Origin: Eubacteriales bacterium OttesenSCG-928-N13 | Lineage (GTDB): Bacteria > Bacillota > Clostridia > Christensenellales > Aristaeellaceae | Reading direction: 5' to 3' | NCBI GenBank assembly: GCA_030265545.1 | Contig: JAJDGF010000008.1 | Location: 1 to 32,519, forward strand | Length of the DNA: 32,519 bases | Part shown: one piece after another, positions 1-7,220 of the stretch | How the letters are laid out: every line of letters starts with the position of its first letter | How positions within the stretch are numbered: position 1 is the stretch's first letter | Program-made: the position numbers and the translations under genes | The notes under the pieces: generated by a model | What the model was told of the DNA's origin: nothing | Database searches by the model: none | Seen by the model: the letters and a program-made list of their open reading frames with translations, nothing else

Positions 1-5
1 TTGTA

Positions 6-79
6 TGGAGCGGGTGATGGGAATCGAACCCACGTGATCAGCTTGGGAAGCTGGAGCTCTACCATTGAGCTACACCCGC
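6..79 (-). tRNA. tRNA-Gly (anticodon CCC)
   Basis: Read on the minus strand it folds into a full cloverleaf: acceptor GCGGGTG/CACCCGC, D stem GCTC/GAGC, anticodon stem CAGC/GCTG closing loop TTCCCAA, and a GTGGG/CCCAT T stem with TTCGATT loop. The anticodon CCC lies at 45-47 and reads the glycine codon GGG. The 3' CCA is encoded (6-8). It lies behind sigH but has its own promoter, so it is probably a separate transcription unit. Confidence 0.95.
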
Positions 80-103
80 ACGCCCGCTTATCATACGGCA
101 TAC

Positions 104-132
104 ATTGTAATAGAATGGATGACGTTTGTCAA
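104..132 (-). promoter_or_regulatory. Promoter of tRNA-Gly
   Basis: On the minus strand a perfect -35 TTGACA (127-132) is followed after 17 bp by -10 TACAAT (104-109, one mismatch). The predicted start lies about 20 bp before the tRNA 5' end. This is the best sigma-A type promoter in the window, as expected for a stable RNA gene. Confidence 0.85.
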
Positions 133-187
133 CCTCAATTTACGGCACATGCACGTAAAAATATATATTTCGCGGCATCGCTGCGGT

Positions 188-808
188 CTATTTATCCTCC
201 AGGAACTTTTGCAGCTTGCGCTTCACGCGTTGCAGCGCGTTGTCGATCGATTTGACGTGCCTGCCCATCTCCTCTGAAATCTCCTGATAGGATTTGCCCT
301 CCAGATAGCTAAGCAGCACCTGGCGTTCCAACCCGGACAGCATCTCCCCGATCTTGCCCTCGATGGCGCCGATGTCCTCCCGATGGATCAGCATCTCCTC
401 CGGGTTGGCGACCCAGCCCTCGGTGATCACGTCCAGCAGTGTGCGGTCGGACTCCTCGTCATAGATCGGCTTGTTCAGCGATACATAGGAATTGAGCGGG
501 ATGTGCTTTTGCCTGGTCGCGGTCTTGATGGCGGTGATGATCTGGCGGGTGATGCACAGCTCCGCAAACGCGCGGAACGAGCTGAGCTTCTCCTCTTTAT
601 AATCGCGGATGGCCTTGTACAGCCCGATCATGCCTTCCTGCACGATGTCCTCATGATCCGCGCCGATCAGAAAATAGCTGCGCGCCTTGCTTCGCACAAA
701 GTTCTTATATTTGTTCAGCAGATACTCGAGCGCCGCACCATCCGCCGCCTGCGCCAGCTTCACGATCTGCTCGTCGGTCAGGTTCGAAAAGCGTTCATCA
801 AATACCAA
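188..808 (-). CDS. sigH: RNA polymerase sigma-H factor (SigH family)
   Basis: Sigma-70 family factor of the SigH type, which in Bacillota directs transition-state, competence or sporulation-entry genes; the regulon here is unknown. Region 2 lies near residues 20-75 with the core-binding stretch DHEDIVQEGMIGLYKAIRDY (51-70). Region 4 with its helix-turn-helix is near 155-200 (YQEISEEMGRHVKSIDNALQ). There is no ATG in the N-terminal part. A TTG at 806-808 has a strong GGGAGG seven bases upstream and gives 206 residues, close to the usual ~210-218, so it is taken as start. Frame upstream of it runs into rae1. The gene follows rae1 by 28 bp, the same order as in Bacillus subtilis. Confidence 0.9.
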   Translation of the reverse strand: MVFDERFSNLTDEQIVKLAQAADGAALEYLLNKYKNFVRSKARSYFLIGADHEDIVQEGMIGLYKAIRDYKEEKLSSFRAFAELCITRQIITAIKTATRQKHIPLNSYVSLNKPIYDEESDRTLLDVITEGWVANPEEMLIHREDIGAIEGKIGEMLSGLERQVLLSYLEGKSYQEISEEMGRHVKSIDNALQRVKRKLQKFLEDK

Positions 809-836
809 ATCATCGTCCTCCCGGATGTTGATTGTT

Positions 837-1373
837 TCACATCTGCCCGCGCCGCATGCGCTCCAGCTGCTCGCGCACATGGGGCGGCAGGCCATCCATT
901 ACCGTACTCTTTTTCGGGGTCTTATCCTTGCCCGCGTGCACGCCCGTGCTGCGCATCTGATCCATCTCGATCAGCAGCTCCCGCGCGGGGATGCGCGTTG
1001 CGCCCCTGCCGAACACGATCGTCTGCTCCACGCCGTCGGAGGTGGCCACGCGGATCTCCAGCCGCCCCAGATCCACATCCCGCGCATGCTCATCGCACAG
1101 GCGCTCGATGTACTGGTCAGCGGTCTCACCCCGTTTGGTGAACACCACGGTGATATGCCCCGTGCGCTCGATTGTGCGCTGCTTTCTGTCCGACTGCCAG
1201 GCATCAAACACCAGCGTCAGCTGCTGATCGCTGTAGGCGGCATAGTCATGCAGCTCGCGGATCAGCCGATCGCGCGCATCGTCCAGCGGCTTGCCGCTCA
1301 GATACGCCACGCCCTGATTGAGCACGTTGTATCCATCCACAATGAGCAGCCGCTTTCTCATGTGCGCAGCCAT
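837..1373 (-). CDS. rae1: Rae1/YacP-type NYN-domain endoribonuclease
   Basis: NYN (PIN-like) domain protein of the YacP family. The B. subtilis member Rae1 cuts mRNA in the ribosomal A site in a translation-dependent way. The first acidic residue of the metal site is seen in LIVDGYNVLNQ (D13), with further acidic positions in VFDAWQ, ETADQYIE and VATSDGVEQ. The 178 residues compare with about 170 in B. subtilis. The start ATG directly abuts the rlmB stop (TAAATG) and has AGGGG seven bases upstream; a second ATG four codons in is possible. A basic tail (KDKTPKK) resembles ribosome- or RNA-contacting ends. Neighbours rlmB and sigH keep the conserved Bacillota order. Confidence 0.9.
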   Translation of the reverse strand: MAAHMRKRLLIVDGYNVLNQGVAYLSGKPLDDARDRLIRELHDYAAYSDQQLTLVFDAWQSDRKQRTIERTGHITVVFTKRGETADQYIERLCDEHARDVDLGRLEIRVATSDGVEQTIVFGRGATRIPARELLIEMDQMRSTGVHAGKDKTPKKSTVMDGLPPHVREQLERMRRGQM

Positions 1374-2798
1374 TTAATGTCCCCTTTTGCGCATGACTTC
1401 ATACATCATCACGCCCGCGGCCACCGATGCATTGAGTGAATCGATATGCCCCTTCAGCGGCAGCGAAACCAGCTTGTCGCACTGTTTTTGCACCAGGTGC
1501 GCGATGCCCTCACCCTCCGAACCGATCACCAGCGCAATCGCGCCGCTCAGGTCGGCCTGCGCGATCGGGTCGCCCTGCATATCCGCGCCGATCACCCAAA
1601 GCCCCTGCTTTTTCAGCTCGTCCAGCGTCCTTGACAGGTTCACAACCTTCGCAATGCGCTGATATTCGCATGCGCCTGCGCTGGCCTTCACGGCCGCCGG
1701 GTTCAGCCCCGCGCTGCGCCGCTCCGGGATGATCACGCCGTGTGCCCCAGCGCATTCGGCGGTGCGAATGATGGCGCCCAGATTGTGCGGATCGGTGATC
1801 CCATCGAGCACGATCACAAACGGCTCCTCGCCCTGCTCCTTGGCATAAGCCAGGATGTCCTCCACGGTATGATAGCGCGCCGCCGAGACGAACGCGATCA
1901 TGCCCTGATGGTTGCTGTACAGCTGATCCAGCCGTACCTTGTCTACGTACTGCACCACGATGTGCGCCTCGCGCGCCCAGGCCACGATCTGCCGCGCTGA
2001 GCCGCTCAGTTCGCCTTGCTGCACGAGCAACTTCTCCATCTGACGACCGGCCTTGATGGCCTCGCGGATGGGATTTCTGCCCACCAGCATGTTCTCGCGC
2101 ATGTCGCCCTGTTCCATCTCGGGCTGGAAGGCGCGCACATCCTCAAACGAGTCATCCTGCACGGAGGGCGGCACGGCATTGCCTGTCTGCACGGCACGCC
2201 TGGGGGGCGGGGTATTCGGCCTCATGCCCGCGCCATAGCTGCGCTCATAGGGCTTTGCAGGTGCCTGACCATACGGTCGCGGCTCATAGCCATTGCCCGC
2301 CGGACGCTGATCCCCACCATAGGATCTGCCCGCTGGGCGCTGTCCGCGCTTGTCGTCGCCATAGGATTTGCCAATCGGGCGCTTGTCCCCACCATAGGGC
2401 CGCGATTCAAATGACTTGCCTGCCGGACGCTGATCTCCACCATAGGACTTGCTCGCCGGGCGCTGGTCACGTCGATCATCGCCATAGGGCTTGCCCGCCG
2501 GGCGCTGGTCACGTCGATCGTCGCCATAGGGCTTGCTCGCCGGGCGCTTGTCGCCGCCATAGGGACGCGATTCGAACGACTTGCCTGCCGGGCGCTGCGC
2601 CTTCGAAGTGCTGCGGTCGGTGCGCTCGAAGAAGCTCTCCGCCGATGTCTTGCCGCGCGTGGGTCTGGTGGATGCGCCATCAAACACCTCGTCTTTGTGC
2701 TTGCTGCCCGAGCGCCGCGCGCCCTGACCATATCCGCCCTGTCCACTCTGCTTCGCGGGTCGTGTGTCCTTGCCGCGCCCGCCATTGTTATATGCCAT
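1374..2798 (-). CDS. rlmB: 23S rRNA 2'-O-ribose methyltransferase RlmB with long disordered N-terminal tail
   Basis: SPOUT-class (SpoU/TrmH) methyltransferase; the E. coli homologue uses SAM to methylate G2251 of 23S rRNA in the peptidyl-transferase P loop. The catalytic part occupies about residues 235-474: the L30e-like substrate domain starts at NMLVGRNPIREAI, then the three SPOUT motifs DGITDPHNLGAIIRTAE (332-348), VIGSEGEGI and SLNASVAAG, which form the trefoil knot and SAM site. Residues 1-235 are low-complexity and rich in G, R, K, D, Y and S, with imperfect repeats; ordinary RlmB proteins of about 250 residues lack this. Start ATG at 2796-2798 has GGGAG nine bases upstream and overlaps the end of mrnC by 11 bp. 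The overlapping, same-strand arrangement points to cotranscription with mrnC and rae1. Confidence 0.92.
   Translation of the reverse strand: MAYNNGGRGKDTRPAKQSGQGGYGQGARRSGSKHKDEVFDGASTRPTRGKTSAESFFERTDRSTSKAQRPAGKSFESRPYGGDKRPASKPYGDDRRDQRPAGKPYGDDRRDQRPASKSYGGDQRPAGKSFESRPYGGDKRPIGKSYGDDKRGQRPAGRSYGGDQRPAGNGYEPRPYGQAPAKPYERSYGAGMRPNTPPPRRAVQTGNAVPPSVQDDSFEDVRAFQPEMEQGDMRENMLVGRNPIREAIKAGRQMEKLLVQQGELSGSARQIVAWAREAHIVVQYVDKVRLDQLYSNHQGMIAFVSAARYHTVEDILAYAKEQGEEPFVIVLDGITDPHNLGAIIRTAECAGAHGVIIPERRSAGLNPAAVKASAGACEYQRIAKVVNLSRTLDELKKQGLWVIGADMQGDPIAQADLSGAIALVIGSEGEGIAHLVQKQCDKLVSLPLKGHIDSLNASVAAGVMMYEVMRKRGH
2268..2594 (-). repeat. Repeat-coding segment of the RlmB tail
   Basis: Encodes RlmB residues about 69-177. 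Short modules of the type QRPAGKxYGDDRR and KSYGGDQRPAG alternate, and an 18-residue block beginning RPAGKSFESRPYGG occurs twice (residues 69-86 and 124-141). The modules are imperfect and keep the reading frame. Their R, G, Y and D content is typical of RNA-binding, phase-separating tails; that role is inferred. Confidence 0.8.
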
Positions 2799-3213
2799 GT
2801 GTGTTATCTCCCTCTTCATGTTCGTCCAGCGCACACTGCATCAGCTGATCCAGCCGCGCGATGTCTCCTGATAAGTATAGGTATCCAATCAGCGCCTCCA
2901 GCGCGGTTGCGCGATGATATTGCGCCGGATCGGCATTTCGGGGCGGCTTCTGCTTGGCGTTGCGCGCACGCTGGATCACGCCCTGCTCCGCCTCGGTCAA
3001 CATCGGCTCAATCCGATCGAGTGCGCGGCTCTGCGCCGCTGCGCACACCAACTTGGCCGATGCCCCATGCAGCTGTTTCATCCTGCCGCCATGCGCCACC
3101 GCGCGACCCCTGACATACAGATCATACACCGTGTCCCCCAGAAACGCCAGCTCCAATGAACCAGGGATCTGCCCGTTCTTTGGCATGGCGGGGCGGTCGA
3201 TCTGTCCTTGCAT
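2788..3213 (-). CDS. mrnC: Mini-ribonuclease 3 (23S rRNA maturation)
   Basis: Stand-alone RNase III catalytic domain without a dsRNA-binding domain. In B. subtilis Mini-III trims both ends of 23S precursor rRNA in the 50S particle. The metal-site signature is seen in LELAFLGDTVYDLYVR near the N-terminus and in ATALEALIGYLYLSGD near the C-terminus. Three in-frame ATGs lie close together at 3213, 3222 and 3231; the 3213 one is preferred because AGGGAG lies nine bases before it. This gives 141 residues against about 143 in B. subtilis. It follows rhaB by 19 bp and overlaps rlmB. Confidence 0.92.
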   Translation of the reverse strand: MQGQIDRPAMPKNGQIPGSLELAFLGDTVYDLYVRGRAVAHGGRMKQLHGASAKLVCAAAQSRALDRIEPMLTEAEQGVIQRARNAKQKPPRNADPAQYHRATALEALIGYLYLSGDIARLDQLMQCALDEHEEGDNTHGI

Positions 3214-3232
3214 CAATTGCATCTCCCTCATC

Positions 3233-4711
3233 TTACAGCAGCCCCAGCAAGGTCTGATAGCCCTTGTCCCAACCGGCGCGATCGGCACACGGCTGATACT
3301 GCTCGACCGGGAAGCTGCGCCTGACCACGCGCCGAAGCGCCGCCAGATCCTCGATGGCACCCAGTCCCATCGCCTGCACGAGCAGATTGCCGATGGCGGT
3401 TCCCTCGCTGGGTCCGGCATAGACGGTCTTTCCAAGCGCGTCTGCGGTGAATTGGTTGAGCAGTTTGTTCTTGCTGCCGCCGCCCACGATATGGAACGCA
3501 TCCAGCGCATGTCCCAGCAGGTCCTGCTCCAGCCGCTCCACGCCCCAGCGATATTTGAGCGCCAGGCTCTCATAGACCACGCGGGAGATCTGGCCGCGTC
3601 CCTTGGGCACGCGCTGGCCGGTGCGCTCGCAATACTGCTGCACGCGCGCGGGCATGTCACCCGGCAAGTTGAAGCTGGGGTCGTCCACATTCAGCACCGC
3701 GAAGAATGGCTCGGCAGCCTCCGCCCTGCGCACCAGCTCCACGATGTCCACCGCATCCTCGCGGCGATCCCATTCGCGCTGGCACTCGCTGATGATCCAG
3801 AGCCCCATGATATTTTTCAGCAATCGGGTGGTACCGCACAGGCCACCCTCGTTGGAATAGTTGGCATCCATCAGCTTCACGTCCCGCATCGGCGCCTTGA
3901 TCTCGGTGCCGAGCAGCGACCATGTGCCCGAGCTGAGGAATGCAAAGTTCTCCGTCGATGCCGGAACGGCCGCCACGGCAGATGCCGTGTCATGGGAGGC
4001 CACCGCGATCACGGGCACCTGATCGAGCCCCACCTCATCTGCGATCTCCTTGAGCAGAACGCCGCGCACCTCGCCCGGCTGCTGGATCTTGGTCATCAGA
4101 TGGCGCGGAATCCCAAACGCATCCAATATCTCGTCCGACCAATCGCGCGTGCCCGGATCGATCAGCTGACTGGTGCTGGCGATGGTGTATTCGGTCGCCA
4201 TCTCGCCCGTCAGAAAATAGCTCAGCAGATCAGGCATCATCAGCAGCTTGTCCGCGATCTTCAGCTGCGGATCGTCCTCACGGATCATCGCAAGCAACTG
4301 ATAGAGCGTGTTCAATTCCAAAAACGCCAATCCCGTGCGCTCAAAGATCTGCTGCTTGGGCATGATCTTTGCGGCCTCCTCAATGAGCCCTACGGTGCGC
4401 TCATCGCGGTAATGCACCGGGATACCCACCAAATTACCGTCCACGCCGATCAGCCCATAGTCTACCCCCCAGGTATCAATGCCAATCGCATCGATCTTCA
4501 GGCCGGTCTTGGCCGCCTTGGTGAGCGCCTGCTTCATCTCATATAGGAAGCGCTGCACATCCCACACCAGGCGGTCATTCAGCTTGACCGGATCGTTTGA
4601 AAATCGATGCAGGTCAGTCAGCTCGATCTTCTCCCCGTCAAACACGCCCAAAATCGCACGCCCGCTGGATGCGCCAAAGTCAAAGCATAACAGGTTGAGG
4701 TGCTTCTGCAT
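3233..4711 (-). CDS. rhaB: Rhamnulokinase (FGGY carbohydrate kinase)
   Basis: FGGY-family sugar kinase that phosphorylates L-rhamnulose at C1 with ATP. The N-terminal phosphate-binding loop is seen in CFDFGASSGRAILG, the sugar-site region in DTWGVDYGL, the interdomain ATP region in LSSGTWSLLGTE (about 237-248) and the C-terminal adenosine motif in HIVGGGSKNKLLNQFTADAL. The 492 residues match rhamnulokinases (about 470-490). Start ATG has GGGAGGG seven bases upstream. No isomerase, aldolase or transporter for rhamnose is nearby. It sits just before mrnC, where cysS commonly lies in Bacillota. A related FGGY substrate (for example L-fuculose) cannot be excluded. Confidence 0.88.
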   Translation of the reverse strand: MQKHLNLLCFDFGASSGRAILGVFDGEKIELTDLHRFSNDPVKLNDRLVWDVQRFLYEMKQALTKAAKTGLKIDAIGIDTWGVDYGLIGVDGNLVGIPVHYRDERTVGLIEEAAKIMPKQQIFERTGLAFLELNTLYQLLAMIREDDPQLKIADKLLMMPDLLSYFLTGEMATEYTIASTSQLIDPGTRDWSDEILDAFGIPRHLMTKIQQPGEVRGVLLKEIADEVGLDQVPVIAVASHDTASAVAAVPASTENFAFLSSGTWSLLGTEIKAPMRDVKLMDANYSNEGGLCGTTRLLKNIMGLWIISECQREWDRREDAVDIVELVRRAEAAEPFFAVLNVDDPSFNLPGDMPARVQQYCERTGQRVPKGRGQISRVVYESLALKYRWGVERLEQDLLGHALDAFHIVGGGSKNKLLNQFTADALGKTVYAGPSEGTAIGNLLVQAMGLGAIEDLAALRRVVRRSFPVEQYQPCADRAGWDKGYQTLLGLL

Positions 4712-4790
4712 GGTGGTACCCTCCCGCCCTATAATGAAGAAAAATTGAATCCCTACGCATCGGATATGACAAATTCATCCGCATGTGCAC

Positions 4791-4820
4791 AGTATATCAG
4801 ATGCTCAGCCCACGGTTCAA
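4791..4820 (-). promoter_or_regulatory. Predicted rhaB promoter with dyad over the -35
   Basis: Minus strand: -35 TTGAAC (4815-4820), 18-bp spacer, -10 TATACT (4791-4796) preceded by TGA, an extended -10. The -35 lies inside the dyad CGGTT-C-AACCG (4813-4823), a possible operator. A second, weaker candidate TTGTCA-17-TTCAAT lies closer to the gene. Confidence 0.55.
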
Positions 4821-4868
4821 CCGCATTTTGTGATTTGTCAAGCAAAAACCGATTGTTTTTTTGCAGGA

Positions 4869-4897
4869 TTGACACCATTTTGATGCATGCATATATT
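4869..4897 (+). promoter_or_regulatory. Strong rightward promoter with no recognised gene
   Basis: Perfect -35 TTGACA (4869-4874), 17-bp spacer and -10 TATATT (4892-4897). It fires into the DnaA-box cluster and towards the 3' end of tsaD, antisense to the surrounding genes. No credible coding frame follows, so it may make an untranslated RNA, activate the DnaA-box region by transcription, or be fortuitous in AT-rich DNA. Confidence 0.5.
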
Positions 4898-4920
4898 TGT
4901 ATCACCGCTCACAGGCCAAA

Positions 4921-5033
4921 TAATCCACATTGTCCACAGGCTTATCCACAATAAAAGCCTTAAAACAGGCGTTTTGATGCCGTTTTCCACATTTTCGGTT
5001 GTTGAAAGCTGTGAATTGAGCAAGTTATCCACA
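4921..5033. promoter_or_regulatory. Cluster of five DnaA-box-like sites
   Basis: Two perfect TTATCCACA boxes (4942-4950 and 5025-5033) and three one-mismatch boxes, TAATCCACA (4921-4929), TTGTCCACA (4930-4938) and TTTTCCACA (4983-4991), all point the same way within 113 bp. The first three are almost contiguous. A weaker match, CTATTCACA, follows at 5163-5171. The density is far above chance. It could be a DnaA-titrating or regulatory cluster like those known in B. subtilis. No dnaA or dnaN is in view. Confidence 0.75.
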
Positions 5034-5443
5034 GGATCTGGTATTTTTTATGCCTTCATTTCCAGACTTCAGTTTGCTTTCAACTTCGATTTCGCGATGA
5101 TTTTTACAATCCTTGCCGGATTTCTTTGTTTATTACCATTCTGTGTAGAATTATGTGCCATTCTATTCACATTTCGTCGATCATATGGGGGTGGATTCTG
5201 CTGCACCCAATTGCATTTTTCAAGATTCATCCGTCAAGACATTCGTTTCGACTTCAGTCTGTTTTTCCATTTCATAACATTCGTATGCAATTATACAGTG
5301 TTTTTGTCCCCATTATGAGCAAATGTCGGCCGAATCCACGCTCCATTTTGCACGTTGCAATCCAACTACCTGCAACATAATCAGCCAAAACGATGGAGGT
5401 CTGTCGCATCACAGCGACCACTCCATTCACATTCGTGAATCCA
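5034..5443. other. AT-rich noncoding stretch behind tsaD
   Basis: About 410 bp between the DnaA-box cluster and the tsaD stop. It is clearly more AT-rich than its surroundings. Open frames here have no ribosome binding site and composition unlike neighbouring genes. No terminator with a clear U-tract was seen for tsaD. The AT-richness would suit a DNA-unwinding element if the box cluster is active. Confidence 0.5.
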
Positions 5444-6463
5444 TCAAAATAGCTTGGCATTGGGCTGCGCATTCAGCGCCAAATCGGCGCGCTCCCCGCG
5501 CATGAATCGGTAGTATCCCGCGCTGCCAATCATCATGGCGTTGTCGGTGCAAAGATGCACAGGCGGCATGAAACAGCCGAGCCCATTCTGCTGCGCGCAG
5601 CGTAGCAACTCACGCCGAAGCAGCCTGTTGGCGGCCACGCCACCCGCCACCGCGATCCTGGTTGCACCAGCGTCCAGCGCCGCCGCGATCGACTTTGTGA
5701 CCAACATATCCACCACCGCACGCCGAAATGAGGCGGCAAAATCGGCCGCCCGGATCTCCCCGCCCTGCCGGCGGATGGTGTGCGCCTGGTTGATCACGGC
5801 CGTCTTCAGCCCACTAAACGAAAAATCATACTTGCCGGGCGTGTGCGGCTTGGGGAAGGTATACGCCCGATCGTCCCCCTGCTCGGCCAGCTCATCCAGC
5901 AGCGGCCCGCCCGGATAGGGGATCGCCAGCACGCGCGCCACCTTGTCAAACGCCTCGCCCGCCGCATCATCCAGCGTCTGCCCAAGCAGCCGATATTCGC
6001 CGTAATCCAGCACCTGCACAATCTGGCTGTGCCCGCCCGAAGCCACCAGGCACACGAACGGCGGCTCCAGATCCGGGTGCGCGATGTAGTTGGCGCTGAC
6101 ATGCCCCTCGATATGGTGCACCGGCACCAGCGGCAGCTGGCGCGCGTAGGCAAACGCCTTCGCCCAGCTGACCCCGGTCAGCAGCGCACCCACCAGCCCC
6201 GGGCCATAGGTGACCGCGACTGCGTCGATCTCTTCTATAGAAAGGTTCGCCTGACGGAGCGCCTGATCCACCAGCGGATCGAGCGCCTCCACGTGCATGC
6301 GCGAGGCGATCTCGGGCACCACGCCGCCATACAGCGCGTGCAGGTCGATCTGGGACGCGATGGCGCTGGATAGCACCTTGCGCCCGTTCTCCACCACCGC
6401 CGCCGCCGTCTCGTCGCAGGAGGATTCGATGGCCAAGATTCGAATTGCTTGGTTCTCAGGCAT
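5444..6463 (-). CDS. tsaD: tRNA N6-threonylcarbamoyladenosine transferase subunit TsaD
   Basis: Kae1/Qri7/YgjD family ASKHA-fold enzyme. With TsaB and TsaE it transfers the threonylcarbamoyl group made by Sua5/TsaC to A37 of tRNAs that read ANN codons. The metal ligands appear in HHIEGHVSANY (H117 and H121). The nucleotide loop is in LAIESSCDETAAAVV, and the family motif SGGHSQIV and the C-terminal GGVAANRLLR are present. Start ATG at 6461-6463 is chosen for GGAGGG six bases upstream, giving 339 residues (family about 335-345). It overlaps the upstream membrane-protein gene by 8 bp, so translation is probably coupled. The Sua5 partner gene is in the same window at 25-26 kb. Confidence 0.95.
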   Translation of the reverse strand: MPENQAIRILAIESSCDETAAAVVENGRKVLSSAIASQIDLHALYGGVVPEIASRMHVEALDPLVDQALRQANLSIEEIDAVAVTYGPGLVGALLTGVSWAKAFAYARQLPLVPVHHIEGHVSANYIAHPDLEPPFVCLVASGGHSQIVQVLDYGEYRLLGQTLDDAAGEAFDKVARVLAIPYPGGPLLDELAEQGDDRAYTFPKPHTPGKYDFSFSGLKTAVINQAHTIRRQGGEIRAADFAASFRRAVVDMLVTKSIAAALDAGATRIAVAGGVAANRLLRRELLRCAQQNGLGCFMPPVHLCTDNAMMIGSAGYYRFMRGERADLALNAQPNAKLF

Positions 6464-7220
6464 GAAATGCCCTCCTCTTTCGGATGTGTCGATACATGCC
6501 AAGCCCGACCGGAACCGCCGCCAATATGAGTAGCAGCTTGGCCGCCATCAGCCCGATGTCCCGCGCGATCCATTCGAAAAATTGCTGCGGATACATGCGG
6601 ATCATGGCGTCCGTATCGGGGTTCAGCAGCCATAGATCGTTGTCAAACAGCAGCTCATGAAACACATAGAACGTGCCGTAAAAATCCGTCTGCAGTTGGT
6701 AAATCAGAAAGGCTGCCACCGCAATCAGTAGCACAAGCCCAACGATCAGCCCGTTTCGATCGGCGTGATTGTAGGCGGTCCAGCCAATCTCACGCTTGGC
6801 ATGCTCATCGGTATACCGCGCGATGCACATCATCCCGATCGTCACCAGCGACATCAATAGCAGCGTGATCAGCACGCGCCGCGCAAGGTCAAACAGCGCG
6901 CGCACGTCCTTCATATGATGCACTTCCTTCTCGTTAAAGATGGGCTGCATCACGCAAAGCATGCTCACATCGGTTTTGCTTAATGTGACCATGGCCTCAT
7001 CCTCGCCCTGCAAATAGGACGCCATGAGCGCCTGCGACCAGCGAAGATCCTCCTCGCTCACACCCACGTAATCATACACATTCAGCTGCTTTTGATAGCG
7101 GTTATAATTGCCCGCGTCCGTGCTCACGATCAGCAGCGCACCGATCAATGCCGAGCAGAACAGGCAGATCGTAAGCACGATCGTCATGAAAAAATACGTA
7201 TTGACGCGCGCGCTATTCAT
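6456..7220 (-). CDS. DUF1461/TIGR01906 integral membrane protein (Lit-like)
   Basis: Membrane protein of 254 residues with four likely transmembrane segments (about 10-32, 115-135, 157-177, 224-243). The first hydrophobic segment is an uncleaved anchor. Two family signatures are clear: FNEKEVHHMKDV (95-106) at the end of the first extracytoplasmic loop, and FHELLFDNDLWLLNP (187-201) in the second. These match the DUF1461 family. Its studied member in enterococci is Lit, a lipoprotein intramolecular transacylase that moves an acyl chain onto the N-terminal cysteine. Transacylase function here is inferred, but the histidines needed are present. The start ATG overlaps the stop of the cyclase gene (ATGA), with GGGAGG before it. 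Confidence 0.82.
   Translation of the reverse strand: MNSARVNTYFFMTIVLTICLFCSALIGALLIVSTDAGNYNRYQKQLNVYDYVGVSEEDLRWSQALMASYLQGEDEAMVTLSKTDVSMLCVMQPIFNEKEVHHMKDVRALFDLARRVLITLLLMSLVTIGMMCIARYTDEHAKREIGWTAYNHADRNGLIVGLVLLIAVAAFLIYQLQTDFYGTFYVFHELLFDNDLWLLNPDTDAMIRMYPQQFFEWIARDIGLMAAKLLLILAAVPVGLGMYRHIRKRRAFHA

Noticed and set aside
2788-3690. Long N-terminal extension of MrnC
   Set aside because: The extra part is the reverse-frame shadow of rhaB; a good ribosome site supports the start at 3213.
4887-5318. 143-codon plus-strand frame in the AT-rich gap
   Set aside because: Its ATG lies inside the -10/spacer of the predicted promoter, there is no ribosome site, and composition is unlike the neighbouring genes.
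4869-5443. Chromosomal origin of replication
   Set aside because: The DnaA-box cluster and AT-rich flank fit, but dnaA, dnaN and rpmH are absent and most genes to the right are on the minus strand, so essential genes would run against the fork. A secondary DnaA cluster is the safer reading.
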